Part shown: positions 1-5,639 of the stretch, piece by piece
Layout: every line of letters begins with the position of its first letter
Numbering within the stretch: position 1 is the first letter of the stretch
From: Kiritimatiellia bacterium
Lineage (GTDB): Bacteria > Verrucomicrobiota > Kiritimatiellia > RFP12 > UBA1067
Assembly: GCA_017479035.1 (NCBI GenBank)
Contig: JAFVCR010000150.1
Coordinates: 1-5,639, forward strand
DNA: 5,639 nucleotides
Reading direction: 5' to 3'
The notes under the pieces: generated by a model
Told to the model about the DNA's origin: nothing
The model's input: the letters and a program-made list of their open reading frames with translations, nothing else
Databases searched by the model: none
Program-made: the position numbers and the translations under genes

Positions 1-57
1 AAACCCTCCGCGGGCGAGGTGCGAAGCCGCACAGGCATGCCCGCGTCCCCACAGTAC
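1..57. repeat. GC-rich intergenic dyad repeat, copy A (with insert)
   Basis: The first 18 bases are identical to 98-115, and the last 19 (39-57) are identical to 118-136. Between these blocks copy A carries about 20 extra bases that form their own small hairpin, GTGCG (19-23) against CGCAC (28-32) with loop AAGC. The outer arms CGCGGGC (9-15) and GCCCGCG (39-45) are complementary, so the copy can fold as a nested double hairpin. The copy begins at the window edge and may extend further left. This looks like a dispersed REP/MITE-like intergenic element; its role is unknown. Confidence 0.75.
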
Positions 58-66
58 ACAGTGGGG
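47..66. repeat. Small inverted repeat at the 3' edge of copy A
   Basis: CCCCAC (47-52) is complementary to GTGGGG (61-66) around an 8-nt loop. It uses the conserved CCCCACAGTAC border of the repeat as one arm; the other arm lies just outside the repeat. Copy B has the same left arm but no matching right arm, so this hairpin may be incidental. Confidence 0.4.
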
Positions 67-97
67 GTGGACATTGCTAACAAGAACTACAAACCGC

Positions 98-136
98 AAA
101 CCCTCCGCGGGCGAGACGCCCGCGTCCCCACAGTAC
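98..136. repeat. GC-rich intergenic dyad repeat, copy B (short form)
   Basis: This is the compact form of the repeat at 1-57. It contains a perfect 8-bp stem with a 3-nt loop: CGCGGGCG (106-113), AGA (114-116), CGCCCGCG (117-124). The stem is flanked by the same AAACCCTC and TCCCCACAGTAC borders as copy A. Two copies within 140 bases with identical ends but different hairpin cores indicate a mobile or amplifying intergenic element rather than chance. There is no U-run after the stem, so an intrinsic terminator is unlikely. Confidence 0.8.
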
Positions 137-262
137 GCACTCACACATTCTCTCGAATCTCTGTGCCTCTGCGTTGAGCGTATTCTGGAAAAAGTCTCCC
201 ATCGTTTTTCTTCATTTCCGGAATATATTTTCCCTTGATTTTATTGGCTCAAATGAATATCG

Positions 263-293
263 GGGATAATTTATCCCGGATTTTCCGAGATAA
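263..293. repeat. Nested AT-rich dyad (three alternating arms)
   Basis: Arm 1 GGGATAA (263-269) pairs perfectly with arm 2 TTATCCC (271-277) around one base. Arm 2, extended to TTATCCCGG (271-279), also pairs with arm 3 CCGAGATAA (285-293) across a 5-nt loop, with a single mismatch that becomes a G-U pair in the minus-strand transcript. The two folds are mutually exclusive. The element lies about 80-110 nt downstream of the mtaB stop. It could be a weak 3'-end stabilising hairpin, a protein-binding dyad or chance; no U-run supports an intrinsic terminator. Confidence 0.45.
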
Positions 294-370
294 GCGTGTC
301 TTGCCGCGTCTGCTTGACATTTTATCCTTTACCGGGTTGCCGGGTTTTTATCGCCGTTATGGGGTAGGGG

Positions 371-1552
371 TCAGGCGAGAAGAGTCTGGGTGAATTTGTC
401 CACGCCGGAGATTGTGGCATGCACTAGACTGCGGCGGGGATGTTCGCCTTCGATTTTGACGTGCAAGTATTCGCCGGACCAGCCTTCGCTTGTGCCGTTG
501 GCGGATTTCTCCACGCACACATCCACTTCTTTGCCGACCCAGGAGTCCATTATGCGTAAGCGGCGCAAGCCCGCATCGCGTATGAGGAGGCGGGCACGCT
601 CTTGCCGCGTCTTCTTGACAATGGCACCTTCCATCGCGGCGGCAAGAGTGCCGGGACGCTCGGAGTAGGGGAAGGCGTGTATTTGTGCAAAGTCCCACAA
701 TGCAAGGAAGCGGCGAGTTACCATGAAATCCTCTTCGCTCTCGCCGGGGAATCCGCATATCACGTCTGCGCCAAGGGTGCCTTCCGGCACGGCATTGCGG
801 AAACCTTCGCAAAGGGCGTTGAGTTTCTTCAAGTTGCAGGGGCGCAGCATGGCTTTGAGAATGTCGTTGGAGGCGCTTTGCAGGCTCAAGTGCAGATGGC
901 GGCACACGCGCGGATTGCGGGCGAAGAGTTCGATGATGTCTTTATCCATCACGCCGGGTTCGATGGAGCCTAGCCGTATGCGGAAGCCGTCGCCCACTGC
1001 CAATATCGCTTCGACGAGGTCGGCAAGGCTCTGTTTTTTGGAGCGATACTGAACGAGGTTGCATCCTGTAAGGACGATTTCGGTGAAACCCGCATCAACT
1101 ATTCTGCGGGATTGTTCGAGGAGTTTGTCGAAGTTTTCGCTTTTGCTTCTGCCTCTGACTTGGGGGACGATGCAGTATGCGCATTTCGAGTTGCATCCGT
1201 CTTGAACCTTGAGGAATGCGCGCGCCGATTTGAGAGGTATTGCGAAATTTTTGGCGGAGGCCGGCGCGGGTGCGAGCAAGCGTCCCAATTCCGCACTTGC
1301 GTTTGCGTCTTTGCCGGGCAGGCAGCCGATGGCGAATACCTGCTTGCCGGTGTGGTATTTGCGCATATTGGCGATAAGTTTCTCGCAATCCTTCTCGGCA
1401 TTTGCGGTAACGGAGCATCCGCGCACCACTATTATGTCGGCATCTGCGGGCGCGTGGACAAGTTCGTGGCCAGCGGCTACGGCGCGCGCCTCGAAGGCGG
1501 ACGATTCCGCTTTGTTGAGCCTACATCCGAAAGTGATTGTGGCAATCTTCAT
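371..1552 (-). CDS. mtaB: tRNA methylthiotransferase MtaB (radical SAM)
   Basis: MtaB converts t6A37 to ms2t6A37 in ANN-decoding tRNAs, using two iron-sulfur clusters and SAM in the cytoplasm. Visible in order are the N-terminal UPF0004 domain with its three cluster cysteines C10 (FGCRLN), C46 (RGCSVT) and C77 (IGCLPG); the radical-SAM triad C120-x3-C124-x2-C127 (CNSKCAYCIVP); the strand LTGCNL; GADVICGFPGE; and FPYSERPGT, which favours MtaB over MiaB or RimO. The C-terminal end (about 340-393, with SGEYLHVKI) resembles a TRAM RNA-binding domain. At 393 residues it is somewhat shorter than typical MtaB, mostly from a short linker before the radical-SAM domain. The start overlaps the preceding gene's stop (ATGA, 1549-1552), with GAGG seven bases upstream. 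It is the last gene of the run. Confidence 0.92.
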   Translation of the reverse strand: MKIATITFGCRLNKAESSAFEARAVAAGHELVHAPADADIIVVRGCSVTANAEKDCEKLIANMRKYHTGKQVFAIGCLPGKDANASAELGRLLAPAPASAKNFAIPLKSARAFLKVQDGCNSKCAYCIVPQVRGRSKSENFDKLLEQSRRIVDAGFTEIVLTGCNLVQYRSKKQSLADLVEAILAVGDGFRIRLGSIEPGVMDKDIIELFARNPRVCRHLHLSLQSASNDILKAMLRPCNLKKLNALCEGFRNAVPEGTLGADVICGFPGESEEDFMVTRRFLALWDFAQIHAFPYSERPGTLAAAMEGAIVKKTRQERARLLIRDAGLRRLRIMDSWVGKEVDVCVEKSANGTSEGWSGEYLHVKIEGEHPRRSLVHATISGVDKFTQTLLA

Positions 1553-2445
1553 TGGTGCGCCTCTGCGGGGGTGTCGATATAATCACGTGCGCGCGCGGTG
1601 GCATCGCTTGCCATTTCCTCCGTCGCTTCGAGGCCTGCAAATTTCACGAGATCGGCGGACTCGAGGAAACGTTTGAGATGCGCGATGGCCTCCGGCGGGA
1701 ACGCGGGATTTTCTTGCGCCATGAGCAAAAACTCGCCTGTGGTGAGTTGCGGAGCTTTTATGCCGTGCTGGCGCGATATGTAGCGGCGCACGACCATTGT
1801 GAGTTCCACGTAGAAATCTTTGTATCGGCCGCGTTGCGGGAGTTGTTTCTTGAGCAGTTCGTCAAGTTCCCAGCGGGCGCGTTCCTGCGGGCTCATGCGA
1901 TGGATGCGCACGAGAGTGCGGATGCGCCGCACCGTAAAAATGAGAATTGCAAACCCCGCAGCCGCAGCCACGCACCACAATGCGGCAATGCCCGCGAGAC
2001 GCCACGAAAAAGGCGGAGGATCGAATTGCGGATTGATTTCAATATCTCCAGTGACGGGCGGCAGGGGTTCGGCTTCGAAGACTATAGGTTTCGTCCAGAA
2101 CAAATCGCCAACGGCAAACGGCGCGAGGCGATAGCGTTTTGCACCCGGTTCGGGCACGAGCCGCCAGCGCGAAACCATGCGGGTTTTGCCGCCGTCGAGC
2201 GGTTCGGGGTCTTCCTCGAAATCCTCCGCCACGCGAAAACCCTGGAAGCGATCGCGCAGGTCGGGCATGGAGATGCGCTCCGCAGTTTCCAGCGTGATGG
2301 TGAGAATGAAGTCCTTTGCCAGGCTGACTTTGTCGGAGAGGGTTTGCGCTTTCACCTCAACGCCGCCTTGGGAAAGGTCGTATTCCAGAGCGGCGCATTG
2401 CATTGCGCATAATGCGCTTGCCGCCAAAAGAAAGAATCGTCTCAT
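1549..2445 (-). CDS. BatD/DUF4381-like membrane-anchored protein
   Basis: A 298-residue protein with a likely signal peptide (residues 1-19, MRRFF then a hydrophobic run), a periplasmic domain at about 20-145 whose pattern (DKVSLAKDFILTITLE) resembles the beta-sandwich of BatD proteins, one membrane helix at about 150-171 followed by RR, and a cytoplasmic C-terminal domain (about 185-298) with the ELDELLKKQ and FYVELTMVVRRYI pattern typical of DUF4381/BatD-like tails. Such genes usually follow moxR and DUF58 and are thought to form an envelope complex with them; the biochemical role is poorly defined. It overlaps the DUF58 gene by 4 nt (ATGA, 2442-2445), with GGAGG eleven bases before the start. 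No lipobox is visible around C17. The family assignment comes from pattern recognition and is less certain than for its neighbours. Confidence 0.75.
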   Translation of the reverse strand: MRRFFLLAASALCAMQCAALEYDLSQGGVEVKAQTLSDKVSLAKDFILTITLETAERISMPDLRDRFQGFRVAEDFEEDPEPLDGGKTRMVSRWRLVPEPGAKRYRLAPFAVGDLFWTKPIVFEAEPLPPVTGDIEINPQFDPPPFSWRLAGIAALWCVAAAAGFAILIFTVRRIRTLVRIHRMSPQERARWELDELLKKQLPQRGRYKDFYVELTMVVRRYISRQHGIKAPQLTTGEFLLMAQENPAFPPEAIAHLKRFLESADLVKFAGLEATEEMASDATARARDYIDTPAEAHQ

Positions 2446-3332
2446 CGCCGCAGAGCCCTCCGTTTGAACAGTGCGCGGATTTTGTGGATGTATTCTTCGC
2501 CGGTGGAGAGAGAGACGGTGTCGATGCCGTTGCGTGCGAAAAGTTCTTCGCGGCGGCGCGCGTCGTCTGCGGCGGCGGCGTTGAATGCTTCCCGCACTTT
2601 CGCATCCGCCGTATCCACAAGCGCGAGATCGCCCGTTTCGGGGTCTTCAATCTCCACGAGGCCGCAATTAGGCAGTGAAAGTTCGGCGGCGTCGTGGATG
2701 TCGAAGCAGACGAGATCGTGATGGCGAGCGGCGGTTTTGAGTTCCCTCTCCCACGTGGATGAAGAGTCCTTGAAATCGCTGACGAGGAACACCACGCCGC
2801 GCCGCTTGAATACGCCGCCGAGGAATTTCAACGCCTCGGCAATGTCCGTGCCGCCAGTCGCTTCATCCGCAGAGGAGAGCACTTCGCGCACGAGCCGCAT
2901 CACGCTTTGGCGGCCTTTGTTCGGAGGGATGAATTTCACGATGCGCCCGGAGAAAAGGATGAGGCCGATTTTGTCCTGATTGCGCAGCGCGGTGAGCGCG
3001 AGAAGGGCTGTGACTTCGGCGGCGAGTTCCGCTTTCGTGCGGCCGGCAGTGCCGTAGTCTTGCGAGCCGGAAACATCGACCATGAAAACGACCGTCAGTT
3101 CGCGCTCTTCGCTGAAGCGTTTTATGAAGGGTGTGCCGGTGCGGGCGGTGACGTTCCAGTCTATCGTGCGCACGTCGTCTCCCACGACGTATGGGCGCAC
3201 TTCGTCGAACTCCACGCCCTGGCCTTTGAAGGTGGAGTGGTAGTCGCCGCTCAGGCTTTCATCCACGAGCCTGTTGGTGAGGATTCGTATCTTCCCCACC
3301 TTCGCCATCAATTCCTGTACATCAAGTGCCAT
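2442..3332 (-). CDS. DUF58 domain protein with vWA-like fold (MoxR partner)
   Basis: A 296-residue soluble protein. The DUF58 signature is at residues 37-78 (GxGxEFDEVRPYVVGDDVRTIDWNVTAR...FIKRFSEERE). It is followed by a von Willebrand A-like domain with a complete metal-site motif D86-x-S88-x-S90 (MVDVSGSQ), the threonine of GGTD at T162 and the aspartate of LVSDF at D186. Members of this family are encoded next to MoxR ATPases, which are believed to act as chaperones on vWA proteins. There is no signal peptide or membrane helix. The start at 3332 has AGGAG (3340-3344) seven bases upstream, directly after the methyltransferase stop. The gene is intact, so its translation signals survived acquisition of the restriction cassette upstream. 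Confidence 0.92.
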   Translation of the reverse strand: MALDVQELMAKVGKIRILTNRLVDESLSGDYHSTFKGQGVEFDEVRPYVVGDDVRTIDWNVTARTGTPFIKRFSEERELTVVFMVDVSGSQDYGTAGRTKAELAAEVTALLALTALRNQDKIGLILFSGRIVKFIPPNKGRQSVMRLVREVLSSADEATGGTDIAEALKFLGGVFKRRGVVFLVSDFKDSSSTWERELKTAARHHDLVCFDIHDAAELSLPNCGLVEIEDPETGDLALVDTADAKVREAFNAAAADDARRREELFARNGIDTVSLSTGEEYIHKIRALFKRRALRR

Positions 3333-3339
3333 GCGAATG

Positions 3340-3344
3340 CTCCT
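3340..3344 (-). promoter_or_regulatory. Ribosome binding site of the DUF58 gene
   Basis: AGGAG lies immediately after the methyltransferase TAA (3345-3347) and seven bases before the DUF58 ATG. It fixes the DUF58 start and marks the downstream edge of the inserted restriction-modification cassette. Confidence 0.8.
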
Positions 3345-4271
3345 TTACACGGCCTCTGCGAAGAGTTCCAGCTGCACAGCCTCTGCAGGGTTGCTCTTCC
3401 GGGTTGTTTCATTCTGAAGATCGAAATTGAACACTAGGGCTTCAACTACTGCATGGCGATTCTCGATTTTGGCACCATTGTGATAAAAATGGTCTTTTGT
3501 AGCGATGTTGAACTTGTGCCAAAAGCGATTCATCATTTCATTTGCGCGATAATCGTTGTGATGCCATGTGGACAGAACGAATTTCGCACGGGTACTGGAG
3601 AGCGCATCGAACAGCCGGTGTTCGTCTTGAGCCGTCCATGTATTGTAGTAGTCCGCGTAGCGGCCGTAGTACGGAGGGTCGCAGTAAATGAAATCCCCTT
3701 GTCCGGCCATTGCTATAGTGTCGGCGAAATCGGATATTCTGAAGTCCCATTGAATAACGCGCATTTGCCGGGCCACTGCGTCAATCTGATTGCATATTTT
3801 TGTGATGTATGCGGGGGAGAATCTGCCGGATTTCTTGCAGAACGGCACATTCCATGCGCCACGTGAATTGAAACGCATCATGCCGTTGAATCCCGCCCGT
3901 GACAGGAACAGAAAATCGTACGGGTCGTGCGACTTGTTGAAACGTGCGCGTACGGTCTTGAAATAATCGTCGCCGCCGTTGGCAGAGCCTTCCAGCATAG
4001 CACCTTCGTGCTTGAGGTATGCCCGCATGGAATCGCCGGTTATGGTGCCGTCTTGCACGGCCTTGTAGAAAGCGATCGTGTGGGGATTGGTATCGCCTGC
4101 AACGTGCAAGCCGGGAAATGGAGAGTTGAAGCCTACTGCGCCAGTCCCGAAGAAAGGTTCTATCCACCGTGCGGCAGGTGCAATGCCTGCGGATGCGGCG
4201 ATTTCGTTTATCCATGGCACGAGACGGGTTTTTATTCCCTGCGATTTTATCGGTGGAACGATGATGCGCAT
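3345..4271 (-). CDS. EcoRV-type DNA adenine-N6 methyltransferase
   Basis: A 308-residue Dam-family (D12 class, alpha group) methyltransferase that resembles M.EcoRV over almost its whole length as I recall that sequence. It shares the opening VPPIKSQGIKTxLVP, the SAM-binding motif I EPFFGTGAVGFN (38-49), D60 in GDTNPH, DFLFLSRAGFNGMMRFNSRG, NVPFCKK, the catalytic motif IV DPPY (198-201), and STWHHNDYR. The inferred activity is N6-methylation of the first adenine of GATATC, protecting the host from the adjacent endonuclease. The frame is open further upstream to 4370 (a GTG), but the ATG at 4271 is chosen because the homology begins there and GGAG stands seven bases before it. That start lies one base after the endonuclease stop, so the two are translationally coupled. 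The last 25 or so residues have no counterpart that I recognise. Confidence 0.95.
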   Translation of the reverse strand: MRIIVPPIKSQGIKTRLVPWINEIAASAGIAPAARWIEPFFGTGAVGFNSPFPGLHVAGDTNPHTIAFYKAVQDGTITGDSMRAYLKHEGAMLEGSANGGDDYFKTVRARFNKSHDPYDFLFLSRAGFNGMMRFNSRGAWNVPFCKKSGRFSPAYITKICNQIDAVARQMRVIQWDFRISDFADTIAMAGQGDFIYCDPPYYGRYADYYNTWTAQDEHRLFDALSSTRAKFVLSTWHHNDYRANEMMNRFWHKFNIATKDHFYHNGAKIENRHAVVEALVFNFDLQNETTRKSNPAEAVQLELFAEAV

Positions 4272-4272
4272 A

Positions 4273-5067
4273 TCAATGCTCCAGTCTCCCGCAAATGGCG
4301 GAATGCCGTGCGATGTATTGGCGATAAGACGCAAGATTGTGGTAATGCATTCCCTGGGCGTCTTTAGCACTGTAATAGTTCATCCAATAGTCGTCGAACA
4401 CGTCCTCGCCCAACTCTGCAAATGTTCCCATGCCGTTGACGAGTTTGTCTATTTCAAGTACGCTGCCGATATTCCTAGTGTTGCCGCTGCCTATCCGATC
4501 GCTCGCGATTTTCCACTTCGGTTGCACGAAAAAAATGAATTTCTCTATTACCGAACGTATCTCCCGGAGGTTGTGAATTCCGTATATCTTGCAGTCCTGT
4601 CCTGCAATCGGTACTTGGCGGTAGAGCATTCCTATCACGAGGTGGCATTTGTACGCATTGTATGGGTAATCCGTATTTTTGCATATATTCCTGTTGCGGA
4701 AGTATCCCCAATACGAACCGAGCGTCATGCCGTTGATTTTGCCGGTGTCTCCGTAATAACTCGATTTGAAGTCGACGGCAAATAGATTCCCCTTTGGATC
4801 CTTGAACGTCAAATCGGGATAATAGTTCTGCGCCGATGGCAATTCCAGTTCCAAATTATTTCGTTGCGCGAACGCATGGAGGCGAGGGATGAGCAGTATT
4901 TCTATAATTTTAGATACGACTTTCGTGTCGTTCGTTATAGAATATACGTTCTTGTCAACGTCGATGAACCCTTTTACGATCCATTGGTTGGCATCCGTCT
5001 CCAACAGATTCTTATATCCGCAAACTTCTTCTGCGAGCAGACTCTGGAATTTCCTTGCATTCATCAT
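4273..5067 (-). CDS. EcoRV-type type II restriction endonuclease
   Basis: A 264-residue PD-(D/E)XK endonuclease clearly related to EcoRV (245 residues). Aligning by eye to EcoRV from memory, SDTK corresponds to NDTK (46-49), E45 to E56, the Q-loop QNHYPD to QNYYPD (80-85), catalytic D74, D90 and K92 to D85, D99 and K101 (VDFKS), TLGGY to TLGSY (115-119), and the base-contacting R-loop GSGNTTNIGSI to GSGNTRNIGSV (193-203). The DYWxNY element is also kept (226-231). The predicted action is a blunt cut at GATATC as a homodimer. Differences are a slightly longer N-terminus and about 10 extra C-terminal residues. ATG 5067 and ATG 5064 are adjacent and either could serve; neither has a visible Shine-Dalgarno sequence. 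The gene is more AT-rich than its flanks (38% GC at 4921-4980), which suggests acquisition by transfer. Confidence 0.94.
   Translation of the reverse strand: MMNARKFQSLLAEEVCGYKNLLETDANQWIVKGFIDVDKNVYSITNDTKVVSKIIEILLIPRLHAFAQRNNLELELPSAQNYYPDLTFKDPKGNLFAVDFKSSYYGDTGKINGMTLGSYWGYFRNRNICKNTDYPYNAYKCHLVIGMLYRQVPIAGQDCKIYGIHNLREIRSVIEKFIFFVQPKWKIASDRIGSGNTRNIGSVLEIDKLVNGMGTFAELGEDVFDDYWMNYYSAKDAQGMHYHNLASYRQYIARHSAICGRLEH
4279..4282 (-). promoter_or_regulatory. Ribosome binding site of the methyltransferase
   Basis: GGAG, seven bases before ATG 4271, lies inside the last codons of the endonuclease gene. It decides the methyltransferase start against the longer frame from 4370. It contrasts with the endonuclease, which has no such site. 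Confidence 0.75.
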
Positions 5068-5081
5068 CTGGCGGTTTTCAT
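5064..5081 (-). other. Possible five-codon minicistron between moxR and the endonuclease
   Basis: ATG 5081-5079 overlaps the moxR stop as ATGA and encodes only MKTAR. Its TGA stop (5066-5064) overlaps the endonuclease start region, which reads AGATGATGA. The arrangement could let ribosomes finishing moxR reinitiate stepwise into the endonuclease, which has no ribosome binding site of its own. It may equally be chance, or a remnant of the start of the gene that originally followed moxR. Confidence 0.3.
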
Positions 5082-5639
5082 GGGACGGGGATGGTGGAGA
5101 GGAGGCGGTCGATGATTTTGGCGGAGGTGACCTCTTCGGCTTCGGCTTCGTAGGTGAGGAGGATGCGGTGGCGGAGGACGTCGTAGGCGACTTCCTTCAC
5201 GTCCTGCGGCGTGGCGTAGGCTCTGCCGCGCAAGAGGGCGTTGGCGCGCGCGGCCTTGTTGAGAGCGAGCGTCGCGCGGGGAGATGCGCCGGTCTGGATG
5301 AGGGGCTTCAAATCCTCGAGACCTTTGGTGCGCTCCGGCTAGCGAGTGGCAAAGACGATGTCGAGGATATAGTCGCCGACTTTTTCGTCGCAATAGACTT
5401 CATCGAGGGCGGCGCGGAGGGAGGCGATGTCCTCGCGGGAGACGACGGCTTGTACTTGCGGGGGCGCGGCCTTTTCCGCAAAGCGTTGCATGATGCGCCG
5501 CTCGTCCGCGCGGGAGGGGGTTTCTACGAGGCACTTGAACATGAAGCGGTCGACCTGCGCTTCGGGGAGGGGGTAGGTGCCTTCCTGCTCAAGCGGGTTT
5601 TGAGTGGCGAGGACGAGGAACGGATCGGGAAGGGAGTAG
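5078..5639 (-). CDS. moxR: MoxR-family AAA+ ATPase, 3' part, interrupted by in-frame TAG
   Basis: The gene enters from the right edge, so the Walker A and B regions are outside the window. Visible parts are the sensor-1 segment LATQNPLEQEGTYPLPEAQVDRFMFK with its EAQxDRF element, the VxREDI and YILDIVFATR region, and the C-terminal lid with GASPRATLALNKAARANALLRGR and DVKEVAYDVLRHRI, ending in TGA at 5078. MoxR proteins are chaperone-like ATPases working with DUF58 and vWA proteins, and the DUF58 gene follows after the restriction cassette. One TAG (5339-5341) stands between ATR and PERTKGLEDLKPLI; the reading frame and homology continue beyond it. If real, the product loses the whole lid domain. 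A sequencing error or a recent nonsense mutation are both possible. Confidence 0.88.
5339..5341 (-). other. In-frame amber codon inside moxR
   Basis: The moxR frame reads GCC ACT CGC TAG CCG GAG CGC. MoxR relatives have a variable polar residue after ATR, so a single-base change from TCG, GAG, CAG or AAG would explain it. No frameshift is needed. The first ATG after it in frame is at 5311, at MKPLIQTG. Confidence 0.85.

Larger units (their letters stand above)
1..370. other. Intergenic region downstream of mtaB
   Basis: I find no supportable gene here on either strand. It follows the stop codon of the last gene of the minus-strand operon. It holds two copies of a GC-rich dyad repeat in the first 136 bases, an AT-richer stretch at about 180-300, and an AT-rich nested dyad at 263-293. 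No hairpin followed by a clean U-run, which would mark an intrinsic terminator for the minus-strand operon, was found. The largest reading frame on the plus strand (253-393) has no ribosome binding site and runs into the mtaB end, so it is not called. Confidence 0.7.

Noticed and set aside
1..136. CRISPR array
   Set aside because: Only two copies, unequal in length, with internal hairpin cores and no regular spacer size or cas genes.
159..174. CTCTGTGCCTCTGCGT as a short tandem repeat
   Set aside because: It resembles a motif common in some environmental genomes, but only two imperfect units are present, too little to call a repeat element.
314..350. TTGACA at 314-319 as a plus-strand -35 promoter element
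   Set aside because: No acceptable -10 hexamer at 16-18 bp spacing, and no plus-strand gene follows; it would only transcribe antisense to mtaB.
253..393. 46-codon plus-strand reading frame starting ATGAATATCGGG
   Set aside because: No ribosome binding site, no recognisable domain, composed largely of the dyad region and running into the antisense of the mtaB end.
1537..2412. Long plus-strand frame opposite the BatD-like gene, and similar long frames opposite other genes
   Set aside because: Antisense shadows produced by high GC at third positions; no family signatures, while the minus-strand frames carry clear motifs and ribosome binding sites.
4272..4370. Longer methyltransferase starting at GTG 4370
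   Set aside because: The added 33 residues overlap the endonuclease C-terminus, have no counterpart in M.EcoRV, and the GGAG site points to ATG 4271.
3333..5081. Defence system beyond restriction-modification (controller gene, Vsr nuclease, toxin-antitoxin)
   Set aside because: The space between moxR and DUF58 is fully taken up by the two EcoRV-type genes; no further frame with recognisable features fits there.
1..5639. Absence of GATATC as evidence of site avoidance
   Set aside because: I found no GATATC by eye, but only about 1.4 sites are expected by chance in 5.6 kb, so the absence is uninformative.

Overview
The window is a GC-rich bacterial segment in which every convincing gene lies on the minus strand, in one tightly packed run read from right to left: the end of a MoxR-type AAA+ ATPase, a restriction endonuclease, its DNA adenine methyltransferase, a DUF58/von Willebrand-like protein, a membrane-anchored BatD/DUF4381-like protein, and the tRNA methylthiotransferase MtaB. 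Genes abut with gaps of 1-12 nt or overlap by 4 nt (ATGA), so they are probably one operon whose promoter lies beyond the right edge. The organism is not identifiable with certainty. The GC-rich dyad repeat in the left intergenic region and the gene content recall Verrucomicrobiota/Kiritimatiellota/Lentisphaerota-type genomes, but this is a weak inference.

The main find is a complete EcoRV-type type II restriction-modification system (3345-5067). The endonuclease carries the EcoRV catalytic triad (D85, D99, K101), the nearby Glu (E56) and the DNA-recognition R-loop GSGNTxNIGS. The methyltransferase matches M.EcoRV, a Dam-related N6-adenine enzyme, nearly end to end. The predicted target is GATATC. 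The cassette sits between moxR and DUF58, two genes that are normally adjacent partners, without breaking either boundary, and its base composition is much more AT-rich than its flanks. Unlike classical EcoRV, as I recall that locus, both genes point the same way, the endonuclease comes first, and no controller (C) gene is visible. The endonuclease lacks a recognisable ribosome binding site, whereas the methyltransferase has GGAG at ideal spacing.

The host operon is odd as well. The moxR frame is interrupted by one in-frame TAG (5339-5341) while homology continues on both sides in the same frame. The expected batA/batB-type genes do not follow the BatD-like gene; mtaB comes directly after it with an ATGA overlap.

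Positions 1-370 hold no gene. They contain two copies of a GC-rich hairpin repeat (1-57 and 98-136) and an AT-rich nested dyad (263-293) between the repeats and the mtaB stop codon.
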